A stretch of 33,594 nucleotides of DNA. Source: Anaerolineae bacterium. GTDB lineage: Bacteria > Chloroflexota > Anaerolineae > JAFGEY01. The translations under genes were made by a program, and so were the position numbers. Of the stretch, positions 15,697-23,756 are shown in pieces (the stretch's first letter is position 1; the number at the start of each line of letters is the position of its first letter). Where the stretch lies: the NCBI GenBank assembly GCA_016929205.1, contig JAFGJF010000427.1:1-33594 (forward strand), given 5' to 3'. Below the pieces are notes generated by a model, which was not told the origin of the DNA, did not search any database, and saw nothing but the letters and a program-made list of their open reading frames with translations.

Positions 15697-16740
15697 ATGC
15701 CCACAAACTTTTACATCGCTATTGAAGGCGTCATTGGTGTTGGCAAGACGACGTTGGCCCGTTTGATCGGGCAGCAGATCGGCGCCGAGTTGTTGCTCGA
15801 AGTCTTTGAAGAAAACCCTTTTTTGAGCAGCTTTTATGCCGACCGCGATCTCTATGCTTTTCAGACACAGATCTTTTTTCTGTTGAGCCGGTACCGGCAG
15901 CAGCATAATGTGATCCGGCAGACGCTGGCCCGCTCGCCATTGATCAGCGACTATACCTTTGCCAAGGACCGTCTCTTTGCCGAGTTGAACCTCGAGAATG
16001 ACGAATTGGCTATGTACCATCGCGTTCACGAGATCCTGGCTGAAAAAATCACGCCGCCCGATCTGTTGATCTATTTGCGGGCCGGGACCGATACCTTGAT
16101 GAAACGCATTGCCGTTCGCGATCGCGTGTACGAACGTGGCATGTCGCGCGAGTACATTGAGGAACTGCGCGTCGCATATGAAGCGTTTTTTGCCGATTAT
16201 GTCGACACGCCCGTTTTGGTCATTGACACGGACGATCTGGATTACGTCCGTCGCGCCAACGATCTGGCTTATGTGGTCGGCCGTGTGCGGTCAGCACTGA
16301 CAGAGGGAGACTATCAACCCTCTTTGCCGCAGCTGGATATGGACTTGGATACGGCAGAGGTGCTTCGTGTGGCCGAAACGCGCCGCCGCTTGCCCGACTT
16401 TCAACGTTGGCACCAGGCGCTAGACGTTGAGAAAGGGTTTCTCACCGATCTCTATTTCAACTATATTGCTTTGACCGAAGAGGTTGGAGAGTTAGGGCGA
16501 GCATTCAAGAATGCGTGGCGAACCCAGGACGCGCTTATGGCCCAAGTGGGGAATCGTCAGGAAGCCCAAGATCGAGCGTTGAGCGAACATTTGCCCGCCA
16601 TCCAGGAAGAATTGGCCGATCTGCTGGCCTATGTGCTCAAACTGTCCAATTATGTTGGTATAGACCTGGAAGAAACGTATCTCAACAAGATGCGGCAAAA
16701 CAAGGGGCGCACCTGGAGGCCAAAAGAGGGCGCCGAATGA
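15697..16740 (+). CDS. Deoxynucleoside kinase fused to MazG-like pyrophosphohydrolase
   Basis: A 347-residue two-domain protein. Residues 5-205 are a deoxynucleoside kinase: P-loop GVIGVGKTT (11-19), ISDYTFAKDRLFA (83-95, the DR-containing substrate motif) and the arginine-rich lid RDRVYERG (141-148). It should phosphorylate deoxynucleosides with ATP. Residues about 235-345 are a MazG/all-alpha NTP pyrophosphohydrolase: EEVGEL (261-266) and EELADLL (304-310) form the ExxE...ExxD metal site, and KMRQNKGRTW follows. That domain would cleave (d)NTPs to monophosphates. The frame is open from 15601, but the P-loop spacing fits ATG 15697. Salvage coupled to pool cleaning is the likely role (inference). 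Confidence 0.9.
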   Translation: MPTNFYIAIEGVIGVGKTTLARLIGQQIGAELLLEVFEENPFLSSFYADRDLYAFQTQIFFLLSRYRQQHNVIRQTLARSPLISDYTFAKDRLFAELNLENDELAMYHRVHEILAEKITPPDLLIYLRAGTDTLMKRIAVRDRVYERGMSREYIEELRVAYEAFFADYVDTPVLVIDTDDLDYVRRANDLAYVVGRVRSALTEGDYQPSLPQLDMDLDTAEVLRVAETRRRLPDFQRWHQALDVEKGFLTDLYFNYIALTEEVGELGRAFKNAWRTQDALMAQVGNRQEAQDRALSEHLPAIQEELADLLAYVLKLSNYVGIDLEETYLNKMRQNKGRTWRPKEGAE

Positions 16741-16830
16741 GAACGTTTTCCGACGTGGTTATTGGCCGCATGTGCGCATCACTGGCGGCGCTAGGGGGAT
16801 GGAAAGCAAGGCGAGCAAGCGTGTGAGAGA

Positions 16831-17580
16831 CTATTGCGCGGTCGTGGTGCTGGCGGGCACAAGCGCAGAGATCAGAATTTCACCAAAGAGATGTTCCTGA
16901 TTTACGGCAATTCGTCGTGCGCGAATCATCTCCAAGACGGCCAATAGGGTGACGACTATTTCCATCTTTGATCTTGCATTTGTCAGCAAACTATGAAATG
17001 TCAAGACGCGATTCAGTTGAAGCGACGCTTGAATCTGCTCGATTTTCTGCTCGATGGTCATCGTATGTAACACGACGTCAAGACCGGGGTCCGTTTCGAG
17101 TTCTTGTTGCAGTAATGACTGCAATGCATCAACCAAGTCATTTAGTGTGGTTTCGCCCAGATCCAGCCTCGGCGTCCAGGTCTGTGATAGTCTGGAAACA
17201 GGTACAGTGCGAGGATACATGTGTGCACCGGCTTGATCGCGTTGAGAGAGGAACTGGGCAATTTGTTTGAATCGCCGGTACTCGACAAGTTGACGTATCA
17301 GGTCATCACCTGCGTCATCGTCTTGCTCATCGATCTTGGGCGGTTGTGGCAATAATGCTCGCGACTTGATCAGCATCAGACGAGCGGCGACAACAATAAA
17401 GTCAGCCAGATCATCTGGTCGGACGTTTTCAATGATTCGCAGGTAGTCAAGGTATTGGTCTGTTACCTGGGCTAATGAGACAGCAGTGATATCCAGTTCT
17501 TGTTGTTCGATAAGATGCAACAGTAGATCCAGTGGGCCTTTAAAAATGGGCAGCCGTACCTGGTATGTTGATTGGTCCAT
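16831..17580 (-). CDS. scpA: Segregation and condensation protein A (ScpA)
   Basis: A 249-residue ScpA, the kleisin that bridges the SMC dimer and ScpB in bacterial chromosome condensation. The N-terminal signature FKGPLDLLLHLIEQQELDI is near-perfect and is followed by DLADFIVVAARLMLIKSRALLP. A charged linker (EQDDDAGDD) and a C-terminal winged-helix-like part (TFHSLLTNARSKMEIVVTLLAVLEMIRARRI) complete the kleisin plan. scpB is not seen on either side; smc is also absent from the window. It converges with the kinase-MazG gene, the two stops being about 90 bp apart. The start ATG at 17580 gives the expected short leader before the conserved block. Confidence 0.95.
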   Translation of the reverse strand: MDQSTYQVRLPIFKGPLDLLLHLIEQQELDITAVSLAQVTDQYLDYLRIIENVRPDDLADFIVVAARLMLIKSRALLPQPPKIDEQDDDAGDDLIRQLVEYRRFKQIAQFLSQRDQAGAHMYPRTVPVSRLSQTWTPRLDLGETTLNDLVDALQSLLQQELETDPGLDVVLHTMTIEQKIEQIQASLQLNRVLTFHSLLTNARSKMEIVVTLLAVLEMIRARRIAVNQEHLFGEILISALVPASTTTAQ

Positions 17581-17593
17581 ATCGCTCCGCTAC

Positions 17594-17638
17594 AAAACAA
17601 CTCCCAGAGGGTCGTGCCTAAAAGCTGCGCCTCTGGGA
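17594..17638 (-). terminator. Intrinsic terminator of the glycosidase/PGRP-like gene
   Basis: On the - strand TCCCAGAGG (17630-17638) pairs perfectly with CCTCTGGGA (17602-17610) around a 19-base loop, followed by GTTGTTTT. It separates the stop at 17666 from the ScpA start at 17580. Confidence 0.65.
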
Positions 17639-17665
17639 ATTTACAGGTAGTGAAAAAGGCATGTA

Positions 17666-19834
17666 TTATTCTTCAAAACTTGCGAATCGTTGTCCTCGAG
17701 TCGCCATTTTGTCCAAAATCTTGCGTATTTGAGTTGAATCCTTGCTGGCAATACGTTCTACTTGGCATCCCGCGTCGAGCAACGATTGCTCTGCCTTTTG
17801 ATCAACGCCGTTTGTGTCACCGATAATCGTCACGTATTTTGCTTGTGAAGCATCTTGAACTGAAAAACCTAGCGTGGGCCGGAAACGGCTGATATACTGC
17901 TTGGCGGCATACCAATCTCTCTCTGCCCACACATTGGGCCTTTGCCAAAAGAGCACATAATGATATACGGGCTTGATCGTATGCGTTTTTCTTTGTGTTT
18001 TCTGTGCTTTTTGTACCTCTGCCAGCAGCAGGTTTTTCCAGTTTTGTCCCGCCAGCCACTGTTGTCCCGGTGATTGGGTGTCGATGAATTCCTTTTTGCC
18101 TTTTACGGCGTTGAGCGGCAATTCAAATTCTTGGAGCAGCCAAGCAATCAAATGGGCCGTACTCTGGATTTGAGATGAGGTTGGAATGGTCTTGGTAAAG
18201 TTGCCCGCTACACAAATCCCAACGCTGGTCGAATCATAATTGCCAACGTGAAAAGAAATCGTGGTCAGTTCGTTCGTTTTGTAAATCGATCCTTGTCCGT
18301 CGATGTAAAAGTGATAGCCAATGCCTGGCCATTCCATATTCTTGACGTGGAATTGAGCAATCTGCCCGACTGTGACTGTAGCCGGAACCGCGCTGTGGTT
18401 GATGACGATATTCTGGATCGTGGTCAACTTGCGCTCTGCGTATTGTTTTGATGCGTGTACAGGTAATTGGTAGACGACATTTTGCCAGGGCGGCCGCACA
18501 ATCTCTTGAATTTTCTTGCCCTCTACAGCTTGAGGCGTCCTGGTGGGAGGAGGAGGATTCTTTCGTTCAGCCTGCATTTGCATCAGCGCGGTCTGTAATT
18601 CGTATAGGCGATCTTCTAGATTAAGGGCCTGGGTTCTAAGTTCGTCAGCCTGGCCTTGGGTGTCTAGCACCGTTCGACGCAAGGTTTGTACTTCTTTTCC
18701 TGAAGCTTTGGGGATAATACGACCCGACAGATCCTGCTGCAAGACCAGACGTTCAAAGTACTGCGTTGGCAGACCATCTTCTTGAACCTGATCGCTGATC
18801 GGTGCACCACAGAAATCGCGTCCAACCTGGGTATAAAAGTCCAAGAACGCTCCCTTGAGTTCGTGTCCGTCGATCTTGGTTGGCAGTTGGATCTCTCTCC
18901 AGACATATTCGTGATTCATCGCCGCCCGAAAATCGTCCTGTACACCATTTTTGCCGTCGATATACCATTTATCGAAGTGGGGCCAGCGATACAGGATCAG
19001 CGCGCGAATCTGCTGGTTGCCCGGGGTGGTATTCCAGTCGTTGATTTCCTTGTAGGCGTTTTGTACCCAGCCGCGATTGGCGTTTTCCCACTCTTCATCC
19101 TCGTCTGTTTCGGTAATGTACACGGGTACGTTGCGAAAGTCCGGAGGGGTTGCCTCCATGAAATCGCGATAAGAGCGAAAATGGTAGTGATAGTTTTGGA
19201 ACGGCGGGTTCATTTTCCCCTCGCTAAAGATCAGGTTTGGGTCGCTCCCATGGGTATAGGTATGGTGTGTGATCGCGTCGATTGGGCAGCCCAGCGCCTT
19301 GATCTCTCGGAGGATATCGACAAAGTATCGCACCCAGTCGCCGCCTTCATTGCCGGGGTAAGTCGTGGTGGGGTTCCAGGGTGCGACCGATCCGACAGCA
19401 ACCTGGTCGTGCTCATGCCCGGGAATGCTGTGGATCTGGTCCCAACATTTTTTGTAACATTGGGCGTATAACTGGGGGGTGATTTTTTGCTCTCTCGGGC
19501 GCTCCTGGACGTGATTCATTTCGTTACCGATGATCCAAATGTAAGCGCCTCGGCTGTTTTTGACGAAATTGCGCACGCGTTGGGCAAAGGCATCATAGTG
19601 CTGTGGTTCTGGAATGGTTCCGCCGGGGAAATAGTCGTGATTGACGCGAACGATGATCCCGAATCCCCTGTCTGACCACTTGGTGTAATCGGCACCGTGT
19701 TGATCGTTGGGATCATGAAACACGCGCTCTGTAAACAGAATCCATCCCTTTTTCCCCTTTTCCTCCATAAGCTGCTCGCCGCCCGGCTCGTGAAGGCCAA
19801 AGATATACTTGGGAAAAACCGGTTTTTGTGCCAT
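17666..19834 (-). CDS. Clan GH-A-like glycosidase fused to a degenerate PGRP/amidase_2-like domain
   Basis: A 722-residue multidomain protein. Residues 1-310 look like a TIM-barrel glycoside hydrolase with clan GH-A geometry: acid/base Glu105 in IIGNEMNH and candidate nucleophile Glu242 in VYITETDEDEEW. Residues about 380-425 are a coiled coil, followed by a proline-rich linker (NPPPPTRTP). Residues about 470-600 resemble N-acetylmuramoyl-L-alanine amidase/PGRP: IVINHSAV (His480), GIGYHFYIDGQG and TISFHVGN. The usual GH-x8-C zinc pair is replaced by Lys580 and Ser588 (GKKEF...QSPG), so catalysis is doubtful. Residues 620-720 form a separate C-terminal domain of unknown role. No signal peptide is present. 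The ATG follows AGAGGGGG, and a good promoter lies upstream. Confidence 0.8.
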   Translation of the reverse strand: MAQKPVFPKYIFGLHEPGGEQLMEEKGKKGWILFTERVFHDPNDQHGADYTKWSDRGFGIIVRVNHDYFPGGTIPEPQHYDAFAQRVRNFVKNSRGAYIWIIGNEMNHVQERPREQKITPQLYAQCYKKCWDQIHSIPGHEHDQVAVGSVAPWNPTTTYPGNEGGDWVRYFVDILREIKALGCPIDAITHHTYTHGSDPNLIFSEGKMNPPFQNYHYHFRSYRDFMEATPPDFRNVPVYITETDEDEEWENANRGWVQNAYKEINDWNTTPGNQQIRALILYRWPHFDKWYIDGKNGVQDDFRAAMNHEYVWREIQLPTKIDGHELKGAFLDFYTQVGRDFCGAPISDQVQEDGLPTQYFERLVLQQDLSGRIIPKASGKEVQTLRRTVLDTQGQADELRTQALNLEDRLYELQTALMQMQAERKNPPPPTRTPQAVEGKKIQEIVRPPWQNVVYQLPVHASKQYAERKLTTIQNIVINHSAVPATVTVGQIAQFHVKNMEWPGIGYHFYIDGQGSIYKTNELTTISFHVGNYDSTSVGICVAGNFTKTIPTSSQIQSTAHLIAWLLQEFELPLNAVKGKKEFIDTQSPGQQWLAGQNWKNLLLAEVQKAQKTQRKTHTIKPVYHYVLFWQRPNVWAERDWYAAKQYISRFRPTLGFSVQDASQAKYVTIIGDTNGVDQKAEQSLLDAGCQVERIASKDSTQIRKILDKMATRGQRFASFEE

Positions 19835-19891
19835 GATGACCCCCTCTGTTCAAATGATATGAACATCTTGGATGCAGATATGCCTAACTAT

Positions 19892-19920
19892 ATTATACTC
19901 AAACAAGGTCACATTGACAA
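19892..19920 (-). promoter_or_regulatory. Sigma-70 promoter for the glycosidase/PGRP-like gene
   Basis: On the - strand TTGTCA (19915-19920) and a perfect TATAAT (19892-19897) are 17 bases apart, starting 6 bp after the LOG-family gene stops. Confidence 0.8.
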
Positions 19921-19926
19921 GGGTGG

Positions 19927-20463
19927 TCAGGTTCGCATCGACTCCAGTGTTCTAACGGCCTGCTGTGGTGTATCAACGACAGTGAGCATGGCAATGTGCT
20001 TGGATTCGATGTTTGTCTCGCGTTCCAATGCGTCCAATACCGATCGCCAGTGTTGACCAACGAGCACGCACGGCTTTTGGAATACGTCGATGGCCAACAG
20101 ATTCCATACCAAGAGCAGTTCCAACAGTGTGCCTACACCGCCGCCGAGAACGATAAAGCCGTCACCCAGTTCGGTCAGTTGTTTCAGCCGGGCTAACAGA
20201 TCGGGGGTGTGGATTGTTGAGGTGAGATACCTGTTGCCTCCCGGCCTCTCGCTGTCGAATACGGCACATGTGATGCCGATGGCCTGGCCTCCACCTTCGC
20301 TTGCACCCCGGCTGACGGCCTGCATTGTACCCGCGTATCCACCGTTGACGACAGTAAACCCGGCCCGAGCGAGGAGCTGCCCCAGGGTTCGTGCCTGCTC
20401 GTAAGCGCTGCTGCCCGGCGCAGGTTGTGCACTGCCAAAAACTGTGATCGCTTGGAGGGTCAT
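19927..20463 (-). CDS. LOG-family protein (cytokinin riboside 5'-monophosphate phosphoribohydrolase-like)
   Basis: A 178-residue LOG/lysine-decarboxylase-like Rossmann protein. The catalytic PGGxGTxxE motif appears as LGGGVGTLLEL. VNGGYAGTMQAVSRGASEGGG is the other conserved nucleotide-binding block. Enzymes of this family hydrolyse nucleoside 5'-monophosphates to base and ribose 5-phosphate. Plant-type members make cytokinins, but in bacteria the role is often general nucleotide turnover. The proline of PGG is replaced by leucine. The ATG overlaps the DUF58 stop as ATGA, making it the last gene of the MoxR-DUF58-LOG operon. Confidence 0.88.
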   Translation of the reverse strand: MTLQAITVFGSAQPAPGSSAYEQARTLGQLLARAGFTVVNGGYAGTMQAVSRGASEGGGQAIGITCAVFDSERPGGNRYLTSTIHTPDLLARLKQLTELGDGFIVLGGGVGTLLELLLVWNLLAIDVFQKPCVLVGQHWRSVLDALERETNIESKHIAMLTVVDTPQQAVRTLESMRT

Positions 20464-21749
20464 TTGGGGCGTCTCGGCGAATAAGAGAGCTGCTGTGATA
20501 ATGCGGCCGCCAGATCGTCCCCTTCGCGCACCAGGTAAGCAGGGATCTTGCTGGCTCGAAGTTCTGCCATAATGGCTAGGGGGTCTCCTGTGCCGCCAAA
20601 CTTGGTCGGATCGACGACTACAGCAATGACACGCGCCCCACGGCGCATTAATTCGCGAGAAGCGGCGACCCAGGTCTGGTCCATCGCGGGGGTGATGACG
20701 ATGAGGGTGATGCCACGTCCCAGCCGATCGCCTTCTGTCAGCAAGACCTGGGTCATCGGGATTGTACCGATCGCTTCAGTCATAGCCAATGTTTCTAGGA
20801 TTTTGGTCAACTGCCGGTGCCCTCGGTCTGGTTGTAGCACCTCGCGACTTGTTCCATAGGAGACCATACCCACGGCCCGGTCCTTGTGGATAAAGTGCTG
20901 GGTCAACGAAGCTGCAATGGTGACAATGTATTCTTCGGTGGTCGGATCGATCTGGATGTCCGGGCGTTTTCGCCCCCGAAGGATGGCGATCACCGGATCT
21001 TCTGGTTCTTCTTCTTGCAAAGGCAGGCTGTGTTGGACGCGCCGGTACATGTCGGGAAAGATCCAGATATCAGATGTTGGGTCGAGCTCAAATTCCTTGA
21101 CGATCAAACGTCCCGTGCGTGCTGTGGAACGCCAGTGAATACGGCTAAAGCTGTCGCCGGGCGCATAATCGCGCACGCCAGAGACGTTGGTGGTGATATA
21201 GTGTGTCCGTCCGCGTACGGCATCACCACCAGGAAGTTGTCCGAGGGGAGGGGCAAAGGATGGAATAGGAATCACGGCCGGATAGATGACGATGTCAGAT
21301 GTAGGGCGCAGTTCGCGCTTGAACTGGAATAGGCCAAAGGGATCGCCGCTGGACAGAGTGACTGGACCCAGTGTGAACTGACCACGGCGACGACAAACTG
21401 TGCGTACTGCCCAATTGCGATATCGTTTGGGGGGCAGTGCGTTAATAACCCGGCTGATGCGGTGCCAAGGCAACGTTGAATGATCATGGACTTCAATCCA
21501 GGCTTGTGGTAGAAATCCGGTGTTGCGTATCACCATACTTTCTTCTGCCGTTTTGCCCACCGCTGAACGCCTGGAGCGCGTGCGACGCGAGATCTGTACG
21601 GTTGTGACGCTGCGCCAGGCCCAGAACAAAGAGAGCACAAGCGTTACCCCAATCAGGTAAGAGAGGTTGTAAAACAGGTCTCGTCCTGTGGTCAGGGCTA
21701 ACACCACACAAATGACACCCAATAGGATAAAGAACCAAGCTCTTTTCAC
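20460..21749 (-). CDS. DUF58 membrane protein (MoxR partner)
   Basis: About 429 residues. Two N-terminal hydrophobic segments (FFILLGVICVVLAL, LSYLIGVTLVLSLFWAW) are followed by the DUF58 core, with VSGVRDYAPGDSFSRIHWRS, TARTGRLIVKEFE and a C-terminal von-Willebrand-A-like part. DUF58 proteins almost always sit beside MoxR ATPases and are thought to be membrane-associated clients or partners in complex assembly. Two starts are possible: TTG at 21776 and GTG at 21749. The GTG is chosen because GGAACG precedes it and its product begins just before the first membrane helix. The stop overlaps the LOG gene start. Confidence 0.88.
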   Translation of the reverse strand: MKRAWFFILLGVICVVLALTTGRDLFYNLSYLIGVTLVLSLFWAWRSVTTVQISRRTRSRRSAVGKTAEESMVIRNTGFLPQAWIEVHDHSTLPWHRISRVINALPPKRYRNWAVRTVCRRRGQFTLGPVTLSSGDPFGLFQFKRELRPTSDIVIYPAVIPIPSFAPPLGQLPGGDAVRGRTHYITTNVSGVRDYAPGDSFSRIHWRSTARTGRLIVKEFELDPTSDIWIFPDMYRRVQHSLPLQEEEPEDPVIAILRGRKRPDIQIDPTTEEYIVTIAASLTQHFIHKDRAVGMVSYGTSREVLQPDRGHRQLTKILETLAMTEAIGTIPMTQVLLTEGDRLGRGITLIVITPAMDQTWVAASRELMRRGARVIAVVVDPTKFGGTGDPLAIMAELRASKIPAYLVREGDDLAAALSQQLSYSPRRPK

Positions 21750-21854
21750 GATCGTTCCATTTCTACCAATATACAAATGCTACAAGCATAGGGAAACGTG
21801 CACAGCCCCCATCGGGGGCGATCATGATTTGCACAAGACGCAATGACTCGAACC

Positions 21855-22814
21855 CTATTTTTCTTTGCTCCAGGCACGGGCTCCAGGCACAGGCGTCGAT
21901 TGCAGCACGTCTTGAACGATTGAACGCGGATCGACATCCTTGATCCTGGCCGAAGGGCTAACGATCAAACGGTGTGCCAGTCCCGCAGATGCCAGTATCT
22001 TGATATCATCGGGGATGACATAGTCTCGCCCGTGAATGGCTGCCCGAACCTGGGCCGTCTTGAAGAGCGTCAAGCTGCCACGCGGGCTGGCGCCCAGGTA
22101 AGCGTCCGGGTGATCGCGTGTCAGGTTGACCAGGTTTATGATATACTCTTTGATCAAGTCATCGACGTATACTTGTTTGACTTGTTCTTGCGCCTCCAAA
22201 AGTTCCTGGACGGTTACAACCTGTTCGATTTCGTTGATCGGATGCTTGAATTGTTGGGCATCGAGGATCTTTTTCTCATCGCTTTTGCTGGGATACCCCA
22301 AACTGATACGAAGCATAAAGCGGTCTAGCTGTGCTTCGGGAAGTGGGAATGTCCCTTCGTATTCAATCGGGTTCTGTGTTGCCATTACCAAAAAGGGTGC
22401 CTGTAGAGGATACGTCACACCATCTACGGTGATCTGGTGTTCTTCCATAGCTTCCAACAGGGCGCTTTGCGTTTTTGGCGTAGCACGGTTGATCTCGTCA
22501 GTGAGGACGATCTGTGCCATAATTGGTCCGGGCCGGAACTCAAATTCCAGTGTTTTCTGGTTGAAAACCGACACGCCGGTCACATCGCTGGGCAGCATAT
22601 CCGGTGTGAACTGGATGCGCCGGAATGAGCAGCCAATTGATTTTGCGATGGCGCGAGCGAGCATCGTTTTTCCGACGCCTGGTACGTCCTCGATCAGCAA
22701 GTGTCCCTGGGCAAGCAGCCCGATCAACGTCAGTTCGATGGCGTCTGTTTTGCCAATGATGACGCGCTCCACGTTTTCGACGATGGTTTTTGCAAAGGTT
22801 TGTATATCTGGCAT
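21855..22814 (-). CDS. MoxR family AAA+ ATPase
   Basis: A 319-residue MoxR AAA+ ATPase that probably acts as a chaperone for complex assembly or metal insertion with DUF58/VWA partners. The Walker A motif is GVGKTMLA and Walker B is LTDEINRA. The sensor region [23 protein letters not shown] and the late [18 protein letters not shown] stretch are hallmarks of the family. The frame is open to 22874, but the ATG at 22814 follows AAAGGAGCC at the right distance and gives [11 protein letters not shown]. It heads the operon with DUF58 and LOG, behind a recognisable - strand promoter. Confidence 0.95.
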   Translation of the reverse strand: MPDIQTFAKTIVENVERVIIGKTDAIELTLIGLLAQGHLLIEDVPGVGKTMLARAIAKSIGCSFRRIQFTPDMLPSDVTGVSVFNQKTLEFEFRPGPIMAQIVLTDEINRATPKTQSALLEAMEEHQITVDGVTYPLQAPFLVMATQNPIEYEGTFPLPEAQLDRFMLRISLGYPSKSDEKKILDAQQFKHPINEIEQVVTVQELLEAQEQVKQVYVDDLIKEYIINLVNLTRDHPDAYLGASPRGSLTLFKTAQVRAAIHGRDYVIPDDIKILASAGLAHRLIVSPSARIKDVDPRSIVQDVLQSTPVPGARAWSKEK

Positions 22815-22864
22815 GGTGGCTCCTTTTGGATAAATGTAGGCTTGGCAATCATACTTGACAAAGC

Positions 22865-22893
22865 ATATTATCACTTTGAGGGGAAAAAGTCAA
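22865..22893 (-). promoter_or_regulatory. Promoter of the MoxR-DUF58-LOG operon
   Basis: On the - strand TTGACT (22888-22893) and TAATAT (22865-22870) lie 17 bases apart, about 50 bases upstream of the MoxR start. It is back-to-back with the tRNA-fMet promoter. Confidence 0.7.
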
Positions 22894-22927
22894 ATATTTG
22901 CATATTTATTATCTACGCGTTTGGCAT

Positions 22928-22955
22928 TTGACAGTTTTCTAAAAACGTGTATAAT
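22928..22955 (+). promoter_or_regulatory. Consensus promoter of tRNA-fMet
   Basis: Perfect TTGACA (22928-22933) and perfect TATAAT (22950-22955) with a 16-base spacer. The -10 box ends 11 bases before the tRNA, leaving a very short 5' leader. Confidence 0.9.
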
Positions 22956-22966
22956 ATCAGTCACGA

Positions 22967-23038
22967 TGCGGGGTAGAGCAGTGGCAGCTCGTCGGGCTCA
23001 TAACCCGGAGGTCAGAAGTTCGAATCTTCTCCCCGCTA
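22967..23038 (+). tRNA. Initiator tRNA-fMet (anticodon CAU)
   Basis: A 72-base cloverleaf with anticodon CAT. The anticodon stem CGGG/CCCG contains the three consecutive G-C pairs diagnostic of initiator tRNA. The acceptor stem reads TGCGGGG/CCCCGCT, so positions 1 and 72 (T/T) are unpaired, the other initiator hallmark. The T-arm is AGAAGTTCGAATCTTCT and the discriminator is A. CCA is not encoded. Confidence 0.93.
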
Positions 23039-23040
23039 TA

Positions 23041-23082
23041 AAAGGGACACCACAGTTCGTCAGGCTGGGTGTCCCTTTGGTT
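23041..23082 (+). terminator. Terminator after tRNA-fMet
   Basis: AAAGGGACACC (23041-23051) pairs perfectly with GGTGTCCCTTT (23068-23078) around a 16-base loop, then GGTTTT. It directly follows the tRNA. Confidence 0.75.
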
Positions 23083-23091
23083 TTCTGCCAC

Positions 23092-23120
23092 TTGCTTTTT
23101 GCATCATTCTTTGATACAAT
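23092..23120 (+). promoter_or_regulatory. Promoter for the small HTH gene
   Basis: TTGCTT (23092-23097) and TACAAT (23115-23120) with a 17-base spacer, about 67 bases upstream of the start codon. Confidence 0.55.
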
Positions 23121-23186
23121 ATTAAGCATGAGGGCATACATCTAAAAGCCGGGTCAAGACATATGTCAGGGGGGAGGATAAAGAAA

Positions 23187-23387
23187 ATGAGTGAAACAAA
23201 ACATATTATGACGATTCAGGACGTGGCTGACTATTTGCAGATTCACCCGCTCATTGTGCGCCGTTTGGCGCGAGAAAATCGGCTGCCGATTGTCAAAGTA
23301 GGGCGCCAGTGGCGTACGCTGCGTCCGGTCATTGATCAATGGTTTGAGGAAGCGTCTCTGAAAAACGTCGCTCACCTTTTTGACTAG
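23187..23387 (+). CDS. Small excisionase/MerR-type helix-turn-helix DNA-binding protein
   Basis: A 66-residue protein. ADYLQIHPLIVRRLARENRLP followed by VKVGRQWRTLRPVIDQWF is the winged-helix fold of the excisionase (HTH_17) family. The pattern binds DNA through the helix-turn-helix and a short wing. No integrase or phage gene is nearby, so a chromosomal regulator is more likely than a true excisionase. The start is the ATG at 23187, 8-10 bases after GGGGAGG; an ATG at 23163 in the same frame lies before the ribosome-binding site. It stands alone between a promoter and a strong terminator. Confidence 0.88.
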   Translation: MSETKHIMTIQDVADYLQIHPLIVRRLARENRLPIVKVGRQWRTLRPVIDQWFEEASLKNVAHLFD

Positions 23388-23503
23388 TGACACAGTAGCT
23401 TCCAGTATAGTTTAACATTGCTCGACGAGATCGTTGTTCCAAAACGGGAGCGCCTGAAACCAGGGGCTGACTCGTCGTTTGTTGCGAGCGCCTGCCTTTT
23501 CCA

Positions 23504-23531
23504 AGCCACCATAGGGTGGCTCTTTTTTTTT
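23504..23531 (+). terminator. Strong intrinsic terminator
   Basis: AGCCACC (23504-23510) pairs with GGTGGCT (23515-23521) around a 4-base loop, followed by a run of T after one C. The 116 bp between the HTH stop and this hairpin contain nothing recognisable. Confidence 0.9.
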
Positions 23532-23603
23532 CCTCCTCTCAGAGTGTGTTGTGTGTGAGATCTAACCATTTTCTTACTTGCTTCTAACCGTTTTCATCCC
23601 AAT

Positions 23604-23615
23604 TTTGTGTATAAT
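23604..23615 (+). promoter_or_regulatory. Promoter of the first STAS-like gene
   Basis: A perfect TATAAT (23610-23615) is preceded by TTTGTG. No good -35 box lies at the normal distance. The leader to the start codon is about 140 bases and contains its own hairpin and T-tract. Confidence 0.6.
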
Positions 23616-23678
23616 AAAGGCATCTCGCGCCACCAAGATGCATTCCCCCCGATGCTATAACAATGGCTTGGCTCGGGA

Positions 23679-23715
23679 TTCGCCGGTGGGCAAAAACTCG
23701 CCGGCGAACTTTTTT
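23679..23715 (+). terminator. Terminator-like hairpin inside the leader of the first STAS-like gene (possible attenuator)
   Basis: TTCGCCGG (23679-23686) pairs perfectly with CCGGCGAA (23701-23708), followed by C and six T. It lies between the promoter at 23610 and the start at 23757, so it would stop transcription before the gene unless relieved. The upstream leader holds CCAAG/CTTGG and GCATC/GATGC pairings that could compete. No known riboswitch class is recognised. Confidence 0.6.
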
Positions 23716-23756
23716 GACACATCAAGATCATTCCGGGGCCAATGCAGGAGTGAAGG

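Noticed and set aside
16737..16826. 29-codon frame overlapping the kinase-MazG stop by ATGA
   Set aside because: There is no family resemblance and no extra ribosome-binding site. The length is within chance for this composition, and it lies between convergent genes.
23187..23387. Excisionase marking an integrated element next to tRNA-fMet
   Set aside because: There is no integrase, no duplicated tRNA 3' end and no phage genes nearby. The protein is better read as a small chromosomal HTH regulator.
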